NCBI RefSeq assembly: GCF_900099695.1
Contig: NZ_FNCY01000023.1
Span: forward strand, 1-64,000
Direction: 5' to 3'
DNA length: 64,000 nt
Source: Propionivibrio dicarboxylicus
GTDB lineage: Bacteria > Pseudomonadota > Gammaproteobacteria > Burkholderiales > Rhodocyclaceae
Shown here: positions 57,386-64,000 of the stretch, piece by piece
Layout of the letters: each line of letters opens with the position of its first letter
How positions within the stretch are numbered: the stretch's first letter is position 1
Notes under the pieces: model-generated
What the model was told of the DNA's origin: nothing
The model's database searches: none
The model's input: only the letters and a program-made list of their open reading frames with translations
Program-made: the position numbers and the translations under genes

Positions 57386-60300
57386 ATGAAGCGTTCGATG
57401 CCATTTGGGTTGAAGACGACGGCTGCTGCTTTGGCTGCTGCATGGGCTGGTATTGCTCAGGCTAATCCGGCTAATCCTGTCGTCCTCGCCGGGCAGGCGA
57501 CGTTTCAACAGGTCGGCAAGACGCTGACGGTGAGCAACACGCCGGGCGCAATTATCAACTGGCAAAGCTTCAACATTGATCGCGGCGAATTGACTCGCTT
57601 TATCCAGCAGAGCGCCAGCAGTCAAGTGCTTAACCGTGTTACCGGCGTTGATCCGTCGGTAATTCTCGGCAGTCTGCAATCGAATGGGCGCGTCATCCTC
57701 ATCAATCCGAATGGCGTTGCTTTTGGCGCGGGGGCACAGGTTGACGTCGGTGGCTTGCTGGTATCGACACTGCAGTTGAAGGATGCTGACTTCATCGCCG
57801 GAAAGTACAAATTCGGCGATACTGTCGGTGCCGGCAGCATCCGCAATGAAGGAACGATCAGAACCGCCACGGGCGGTTCTGTCATATTGATTGCGCCCAA
57901 AGTCGAGAACTCTGGCCTGATTCAGACGCCGGAAGGACAGATCCTGCTGGCGGCGGGCAAGAGCGTGACGATCGCCGATCCGGATCGGCCGACGATTCAG
58001 GTTGAAGTGACCAACAGCGAACATCAGGCCGTCAATCTCGGGACGCTGATTGGCAAGGAAGTCAGTCTGTACGGCGGTCTCGTCAAAAATAGCGGGACGA
58101 TTCAAGCGACGACAGCAGTTGTCGGTCAGAACGGCAAGATCCGACTGCAAGCGAAGAACGATGTCGAGAACACCGGTACGCTTCAGACCAGCGGTCCGCA
58201 GGGTGGCGACATCCTGATCCAGGCGCAGACGGGCGCTGCTGTCGTACAAGGCGTGGTCGATGCCAAGGGAATTGCGGCGCCGGCTGAAATCCAGGCGGCC
58301 TTGAAGGCGATGCCAAGCGCAGTCGAAACAGGCAAGGGTGGTCGCATCGAGATCCTGGCGCCGACGATCACCGTCGATGCGACGGTGGACACCTCTGGCA
58401 GTGCCGGTGGCGGCACCATCCTGATCGGCGGCAATTACCAAGGTGGCGCCAAATCCGTTCCCACGGACTGGAGCCAGACCGCCGCGCTGAAACGCGCGAG
58501 TCTCAGCCTCAGCGACCCGTATGCTGCCTCGCCGAGCGTGACGGAAACCGCCGAAACGACGGTGGCATACGGTAGTTCGAACGACCCAACGCAGCAGACC
58601 GGCAGCACCGGCCAGAACAATCCGCTCATCCCCAACCCGGCGTTGCCAAGAGCTCGCAGTACAACCATCGGCGCCAACGCGCGGATTCGGTCGGACGCGC
58701 TCGACGATGGCGATGGCGGTGTCATTGTCGCTTGGGCCGATGATGCGACGACCGTCGCCGGCAGCATCACTGCTCGCGGTGGATTTAGCGGTGGCAACGG
58801 CGGCTTAGTCGAAACCTCGGGTCACACAGTTTCTCTTTCCGGCCTTCATATCGACACGACGGCGCCTTTGGGCAAGACCGGCAGGTGGCTGATCGACCCG
58901 ACCGATTTCACGATTGCCGCGAGCGGTGGCGACATGACTGGTTCGGATCTTTCCAACGCGCTCGCCAGCACCGACGTGGAAATCCAGAGTGCCGCGGGCA
59001 GGTCTGGCACGGCGGGCGATATCAACGTCAACGATGCCGTGAGTTGGAATGCCAATCAGCTGACGCTCACTGCCGCGCACGACATCAACATCAATGCCGT
59101 GATGACGGCGTCGGGCACGTCTTCACTTGTTCTCAACACGGCAGGGTCGGAGGTCGGTGGGACGGTACGCGTCGGCTTCGATGCCAGTGGCAATTTCGCC
59201 GGGCGGGTGGATTTTCCGGGGCGGAGCGGCACGGGGTTCCTGACAGTCAACGGCAACGGCTATACGGTCATCAACAGTCTTGGCGTCGAGGGAGATACGA
59301 GCGGGCTGACACTGCAGGGAATTGGAGGAAATGCCTCAGGATACTATGCGCTTGGGAGCGATATTGTTGCTTCGGAAACAAGTGCGTGGAGTGGTGGCTT
59401 TTTGCCAATTGGACTGTCTGGCGGCTCGTTTAATGGATTAGGGCACAAGATCGATGGGCTGACAATAATTCGTCCCGAAGAAAATTTCGTTGGGTTGTTT
59501 GGAATGGCTTCAGGCGGAGAAATTTCAAATATCGGCCTAACCAATTTAAGTATCACCGGCATAGATTATGTTGGAGGGCTTGTTGGATCGAATGGCGGAA
59601 GCATAATTAACAGCTACGCCAAAGGGAGTCTTGGCGGTGTTGACAGAGTGGGGGGGCTAGTTGGCAGTAATACTTTTGGAGGAAGCATAAACACCAGCTA
59701 TTCGACCGCCAATGTGAGTGGTGTTGATGCCGTTGGCGGGCTCGTTGGAGTTAATTATGGCGGCACTGTCGGTGCAAGTTACGCGACTGGTGATGTGAGC
59801 GGAAGCAATGGTGTTGGCGGCCTGATTGGTCGTATCACCTATTACGCAGAAATTACGAATAGCTACGCAACCGGCAATGTTAGCGGGCAGCGTGATGTTG
59901 GCGGCCTAGTTGGTTTCTTTGGAGGCAATGTCGGCGAAATTAGGAACAGCCACTATAACGTCGACACTGCGACGATAAATGGAAGCCATCTTGTAACGCT
60001 AGGCGGTCTGTATAACGGCCAATTTCAAGACTGGCTGACGCATGGTCTGCCCCTAGATATCGCAAACTACAGCACTACCCTCTTGTCTGTTGGAGGCTAC
60101 TACGAGATCAGTAGCGTGCAAGGCATGAAGGACTTACTCGGCTTTGCGGACATTTCTTCTTACAAATTCAAACTTACCTCTGATATCTCCCTAGCTAGTA
60201 TTCCCGGCTACCATGTCCCGGCCTTTTTAGCGCAAGAATTCAATGGTAATGGCTATGTTATATATGACTTAAGTATCAATCTCCCTAATGACGTTGTTGG

Positions 60301-63300
60301 CTTGTTCGGATCGACATCTTCTACAAGTACGATCTGTAACTTAGGTGTCGATGGTAGTGTGGCTGGAAATGCATATGCGGGAGGCTTGGTTGGCGTAAAC
60401 CGAGGTGCGATTACAAATAGCTATGCCAATGTCGTATTGACTGGGTCGGACTCAATGGTTGGCGGTTTGGTCGGGTCGAATGAAGGCAACATTGCCAATA
60501 GTTACGCGACAGGAGTGGTAACAGGTTTTGTGGGAACAGGCGGCCTCGTTGGAGGCAATTTTGGGACTATCAGCAGTAGCTATTCGACGGGTTTGGTTTC
60601 AGGTTCATACGATGTCGGCGGTCTTGTCGGACATGATTTCAGCGGAAACATTAACAACAGCTACTGGAATACGGAGACTAGTAACCAAGCTGGCAGCGCG
60701 GGTGGATTCGGACTCACGAATGCTCAAATGAAATCGGCGGCAAGTTTCGCTGGCTTTGATTTTGGAAGCATCTGGCGGATTTCCGAGGGAATTTCTCCCC
60801 CGAGCCTGCGTAGTTTTGCGTTGAACACCTGGACGGGCGCCGCCGACAATCAATTTTGGGCCACGGCCGGCAATTGGTCGCTCGGGCACGTGCCGACTAG
60901 CGCCGAACTTGTGAATATTCCGACTGTAGCTGGTGCAGATTATGTCGCACTAACCGGCAACTACACCGTTCGCAAAATTACCTCTGACGAGCCGTTTGCT
61001 CTATCCAGTTCGGGTACGAGCTTTACGCTCAATCATGGCGGCGACTTCAATGCCGGTCTGACTCTTGGCGCCGGCACCACGCTGACCAGCAATGGCCGGC
61101 TGTCAATCAGCAGCGACCCGGTCCTCGGCGCGAACGCCAGGATCAACCTCGGCACGCTCGCCAACCTAACGATCAATGGCAACAGCTACCTATTGATACG
61201 TGACGCGACCGGGTTGAAGAACATCACTCCGGAATTGGGCACTAACTACTACGCCCTGGCCGACGATATCGATGCCTCCGCGACGAGCGGATGGGACAGT
61301 GGGCAGGGCTTCTCGCCGATCAGAGAATTCAGCGGAACGCTCAATGGACTCGGACATGTCATCGACCGCCTAACCATCAACAGGCCCGGCGAATCAATGG
61401 TTGGCCTGATTGGCGAAGCTGGGCACTTGAGTCGAATTGCGAACGTGGGGTTGACCAACGTAAGCGTGAGCGGAATGGATCGTGTCGGCGGCTTGGTCGG
61501 CGTACTCAGCGGGCAGGTCACGAATAGCCGGGTGTCCGGATCGGTGACGGGAACCGGAAATTACGTCGGCGGCTTGGTTGGCGTCAACCAAAGCGGAAAT
61601 ATCATCAATTCGACGGTTTCGGGGACGGTTACCGGTACAGGAAATTACGTCGGCGGCTTGGTCGGTTTAAACCAGGGATGGATCAGCGGCAGTTCCATGA
61701 ATGGCGTTGTGTTGGGGAGTGGGGCGAGCGTCGGAGGCCTGGTTGGCGCAAATGTAGGGGATTCAGATGGTGGTAGAGGGGCTATAACCAACAGCTCGGC
61801 AAGCGCCACTGTTTCCGGTGCCTCTCAAGTTGGCGGGCTTGTCGGAACCATCGAAGGCTGGGGGAGTGAATCGACCATTGATAGCAGCTACGCGACATCT
61901 TCCGTTTCCGGTGCATCGCTGGTCGGCGGTCTGGTCGGGTGGCAAGGGAGTGGCGGTCTAGTCACCAACAGCCACTATAACGTCGATGCCGGCACCATCA
62001 ACGGCGGGAAATCAGTCACGCCGGGCGGGCTCTACAACAACCAGTTTCAGGACTGGCTGACGAATGGGATGACGCTCAATATCGCCAACTACAGCACGAG
62101 CCTGCCGCTGGTCGGTGGCTATTACCAGATCGGCGACGTGCAAGGGATGAAGGACCTGCTCGGTTTCGCCGATCAGGGCGGATACAAGTTCAAGCTGGTC
62201 TCCGATATCGACTTGTCTCCGATCAACGGCTACAACATTCCCGTATTTTCGGCACAGGAACTCAACGGTGGCGGAAATATCCTTTCAAACTTGAACGTCA
62301 GTTTGCCGAACCACAACCTTGGTTTGATAGGGGTACTCTCTTCGGGCAGTACGTTAAATGACATCGGTGTTGCCGGGACGGTAACCGGGTTGTTTGAGGT
62401 GGGTGGCTTGGTCGGTCGCAACGAGGGAACGATTTCCGCCAGCCATGCTTCAACGGTGGTTAACGGCTTGGCCAACAGCAGCGACGTGGGCGGGTTGGTC
62501 GGCTGGAACAATGGCGGCACGATTTCGAACAGTTATGCGACCGGTAGCATATCGGCGTTGTCTGGTTCCGATAGCGTCGGTGGATTGGTAGGGGGGAATT
62601 CAGGCTCAATCACGACGAGTTACGCGTCGGGGGCCGTCAGCGGATCGAGCAATGTGGGCGGTTTGGTCGGATATGCCACAGGCGTAGCTAACTACAGCTA
62701 CTGGGACATCGAAGCGAGCGGCCAGTCCTCAAGCGCTGGCGGAACCGGTCTGACGACGGCGCAGATGAAGCTGGGCGCGAGCTTTTCCGGCTTCGATTTC
62801 GACAATGTCTGGCAGATCAACGAGAAGGTGTCGACGCCGACGCATGTGCCGCCAGTGGTCAGTAATGTCTGGACTGGGGCGGCGGATGGTGTGTCGTGGT
62901 CGCTTGCCGGCAACTGGCTGCTCGGGCATGTGCCGACGAGCGGCGAGATCGCCAGCATTCCACTGGGGAGCGGCGCCGGCTACGTCACGCTGACCGGAAA
63001 TTATGTCGTCCGGCGCGTCACGTCGGACGAGCCGTTCAGCCTGGTCGGAACGGGAACGACCTTCGGTCTTCGCTGGGGCGGAGACTTCAATGCTGGGTTG
63101 ACGCTGGGGGCAGGTACGACCTTGTCGAGCAATGGCGCACTGAATATCAGCAGTGATCCGGTGCTCGCGCAGGGCGCGAAGATCGCCTTGGGAACGCTTT
63201 CCAGCCTGTCGATAAATGGAAACAGTTACACGTTGTTGCGCGACGTCAATGCGCTGCAGGATATGCGTAACTGCACGGGGTGCAGCTACGCATTGGCAGA

Positions 63301-64000
63301 CGATATTGATGCTTCGGAGACGCGTACTTGGGGTTACGGCGGGGGCTTTGAGCCGATTCGAGGATTTAACGGTACGTTCAATGGTTTGGGGCACACGATC
63401 GACCGGTTGATGACTGATCGTCAATATGATTGGGATGCCTATACCGGGCTATTTAGCGACAGTTCAGGCACTATCAGCAATGTTGGGCTGACTAATGCTA
63501 ATGTCATCGGTGGATATGTTGTCGGCGCCCTCGTTGGCATGAACTACGGGACGATCAGCAATAGCTACGCGACCGGATCAGTAGTCGGGAACAGTAATGT
63601 TGGGGGTCTGGTCGGGATTAACTCGGGCACGATTAGCAACAGCTATGCGGCGGCGTCCGTTGACGGGGCACTCGAAGTAGGGGGGCTAGTCGGTTATAAC
63701 GAGAATGGCACGATCAGCAACAGCCACTACAACATTGATGCCGTGAGCATTAATGGTAATTCTCTCGTGACGCTCGGCGGCTTGTACGACAGCCAGTATC
63801 AGGATTGGTTTGCGCGAGGCTTGTCGCTCGACATCGCCAATTACAGTACGACGTTGCCCTTGTCGCTGGATGGTTACTACCAGATTAGCAATGTGCAGGG
63901 CATGAAAGACTTGCTTGGGTTTGCCGATCAGGGAAGTTACAAGTTCAAACTCACGGGCAATGTCGACCTCAGTAGTGCTCAGGGATTCAACGTTCCTATT
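57386..64000 (+). CDS. Two-partner-secretion exoprotein (filamentous haemagglutinin type) with GLUG repeats, 5' part
   Basis: The frame is open for 2,205 codons and runs out of the window. The N terminus has a signal peptide (cleavage after AQA, residue 26). A TPS (haemagglutination activity) domain follows to about residue 270, with the motif NPNGVAFG at 107-114 and the beta-helix pattern of such domains, which is recognised by an outer-membrane TpsB partner. From about residue 640 the chain is made of short GLUG-type repeats (VGGLVG...GxIxNSYAxGxV). These group into units of about 2 kb that begin YYALxxDIxAS (59338, 61246, 63288) and share other blocks. The tpsB gene is not in the window. 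Function is inferred as adhesion; the large size is typical for the family. Confidence 0.9.
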   Translation, partial: MKRSMPFGLKTTAAALAAAWAGIAQANPANPVVLAGQATFQQVGKTLTVSNTPGAIINWQSFNIDRGELTRFIQQSASSQVLNRVTGVDPSVILGSLQSNGRVILINPNGVAFGAGAQVDVGGLLVSTLQLKDADFIAGKYKFGDTVGAGSIRNEGTIRTATGGSVILIAPKVENSGLIQTPEGQILLAAGKSVTIADPDRPTIQVEVTNSEHQAVNLGTLIGKEVSLYGGLVKNSGTIQATTAVVGQNGKIRLQAKNDVENTGTLQTSGPQGGDILIQAQTGAAVVQGVVDAKGIAAPAEIQAALKAMPSAVETGKGGRIEILAPTITVDATVDTSGSAGGGTILIGGNYQGGAKSVPTDWSQTAALKRASLSLSDPYAASPSVTETAETTVAYGSSNDPTQQTGSTGQNNPLIPNPALPRARSTTIGANARIRSDALDDGDGGVIVAWADDATTVAGSITARGGFSGGNGGLVETSGHTVSLSGLHIDTTAPLGKTGRWLIDPTDFTIAASGGDMTGSDLSNALASTDVEIQSAAGRSGTAGDINVNDAVSWNANQLTLTAAHDININAVMTASGTSSLVLNTAGSEVGGTVRVGFDASGNFAGRVDFPGRSGTGFLTVNGNGYTVINSLGVEGDTSGLTLQGIGGNASGYYALGSDIVASETSAWSGGFLPIGLSGGSFNGLGHKIDGLTIIRPEENFVGLFGMASGGEISNIGLTNLSITGIDYVGGLVGSNGGSIINSYAKGSLGGVDRVGGLVGSNTFGGSINTSYSTANVSGVDAVGGLVGVNYGGTVGASYATGDVSGSNGVGGLIGRITYYAEITNSYATGNVSGQRDVGGLVGFFGGNVGEIRNSHYNVDTATINGSHLVTLGGLYNGQFQDWLTHGLPLDIANYSTTLLSVGGYYEISSVQGMKDLLGFADISSYKFKLTSDISLASIPGYHVPAFLAQEFNGNGYVIYDLSINLPNDVVGLFGSTSSTSTICNLGVDGSVAGNAYAGGLVGVNRGAITNSYANVVLTGSDSMVGGLVGSNEGNIANSYATGVVTGFVGTGGLVGGNFGTISSSYSTGLVSGSYDVGGLVGHDFSGNINNSYWNTETSNQAGSAGGFGLTNAQMKSAASFAGFDFGSIWRISEGISPPSLRSFALNTWTGAADNQFWATAGNWSLGHVPTSAELVNIPTVAGADYVALTGNYTVRKITSDEPFALSSSGTSFTLNHGGDFNAGLTLGAGTTLTSNGRLSISSDPVLGANARINLGTLANLTINGNSYLLIRDATGLKNITPELGTNYYALADDIDASATSGWDSGQGFSPIREFSGTLNGLGHVIDRLTINRPGESMVGLIGEAGHLSRIANVGLTNVSVSGMDRVGGLVGVLSGQVTNSRVSGSVTGTGNYVGGLVGVNQSGNIINSTVSGTVTGTGNYVGGLVGLNQGWISGSSMNGVVLGSGASVGGLVGANVGDSDGGRGAITNSSASATVSGASQVGGLVGTIEGWGSESTIDSSYATSSVSGASLVGGLVGWQGSGGLVTNSHYNVDAGTINGGKSVTPGGLYNNQFQDWLTNGMTLNIANYSTSLPLVGGYYQIGDVQGMKDLLGFADQGGYKFKLVSDIDLSPINGYNIPVFSAQELNGGGNILSNLNVSLPNHNLGLIGVLSSGSTLNDIGVAGTVTGLFEVGGLVGRNEGTISASHASTVVNGLANSSDVGGLVGWNNGGTISNSYATGSISALSGSDSVGGLVGGNSGSITTSYASGAVSGSSNVGGLVGYATGVANYSYWDIEASGQSSSAGGTGLTTAQMKLGASFSGFDFDNVWQINEKVSTPTHVPPVVSNVWTGAADGVSWSLAGNWLLGHVPTSGEIASIPLGSGAGYVTLTGNYVVRRVTSDEPFSLVGTGTTFGLRWGGDFNAGLTLGAGTTLSSNGALNISSDPVLAQGAKIALGTLSSLSINGNSYTLLRDVNALQDMRNCTGCSYALADDIDASETRTWGYGGGFEPIRGFNGTFNGLGHTIDRLMTDRQYDWDAYTGLFSDSSGTISNVGLTNANVIGGYVVGALVGMNYGTISNSYATGSVVGNSNVGGLVGINSGTISNSYAAASVDGALEVGGLVGYNENGTISNSHYNIDAVSINGNSLVTLGGLYDSQYQDWFARGLSLDIANYSTTLPLSLDGYYQISNVQGMKDLLGFADQGSYKFKLTGNVDLSSAQGFNVPI
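59338..64000 (+). repeat. Macro-repeats of about 2 kb in the exoprotein
   Basis: Three starts (59338, 61246, 63288) are 1,908 and 2,042 bases apart. Shared blocks are: YYALxxDI and FNGLGHxIDxL; GLYNxQFQDWL-like sequence near 60005, 62030 and 63780, each followed by GMKDLLGFAD; and NxWTGAADxxxW with LGHVPTS near 60825 and 62866. Unit 3 runs off the window. The units are diverged in DNA. Confidence 0.85.
61556..61664 (+). repeat. Locally near-identical GLUG copies
   Basis: The stretch GGAAATTACGTCGGCGGCTT occurs at 61556 and again at 61640, 84 bases (28 codons) apart, in better agreement than other GLUG copies and suggesting a recent local duplication. Confidence 0.7.

Noticed and set aside
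57239-58441. 400-codon minus-strand frame opposite the start of the exoprotein
   Set aside because: The plus strand has a signal peptide and TPS motifs; the minus frame has no recognisable feature.
59440-63720. Short tandem motifs resembling a repeat array such as CRISPR
   Set aside because: They are in-frame coding GLUG repeats with variable spacing and no constant repeat/spacer pattern.

Overview
The window reads as chromosome of a GC-rich betaproteobacterium, most likely of the order Rhodocyclales and possibly Propionivibrio-like. This is inferred from gene content and order (mrcA / pilMNOPQ-aroK-aroB; lptM-lysA opposite cyaY; tandem cold-shock genes) and from a Na+-pumping decarboxylase beside methylmalonyl-CoA mutase. 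No rRNA, tRNA, CRISPR array, prophage or insertion sequence was recognised. Coding density is high and genes lie in short operons, many joined by 4-base stop/start overlaps.

Layout. 1-4.99 kb: end of a biotin-carrier subunit and the beta subunit of a membrane decarboxylase, facing meaB and methylmalonyl-CoA mutase; together they could convert succinyl-CoA to propionyl-CoA while pumping Na+. 5-13.4 kb: two transporters, then the operon lptM-lysA-MFP-RND pump-hslR. 13.4-22.9 kb: cyaY, PBP1a, the type IV pilus operon pilMNOPQ, and aroK-aroB. 22.9-32.7 kb: transhydrogenase pntA-pntB divergent from glutamate synthase gltB-gltD, with two NtrC-like sites and an intrinsic terminator in the gltB leader. 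32.7-36.9 kb: a membrane-tethered winged-helix protein, glmU and glmS. 37-42.9 kb: an RNA/ribosome cluster (HflX, DbpA, an unknown basic protein, a cold-shock protein, a second IF-1, RhlE). 43-48.5 kb: ATM1-type ABC exporter, transglutaminase-like protein, and a zinc-ribbon/UvrD-like helicase pair behind a LexA-type box. 48.6-48.9 kb: a small protein made of exact 16-residue repeats with two cysteine ladders. 49-53.2 kb: tripartite tricarboxylate transporter tctC-tctB-tctA with a divergent LysR regulator. 53.3-57.1 kb: cardiolipin synthase, dsbC, a UbiH-family hydroxylase and an unknown protein. 57.4 kb to the end: the first 2,205 codons of a two-partner-secretion exoprotein built of GLUG-type repeats in units of about 2 kb.

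Most interesting points: the cysteine-ladder repeat protein; the LexA-controlled zinc-ribbon/helicase pair; the glnA-like NtrC sites and leader terminator before gltB; a dispersed intergenic repeat present in two copies; and the macro-repeat exoprotein whose first unit is visibly more AT-rich. All coordinates and motifs were read by eye; no database search was run, and family names rest on recognised motifs.
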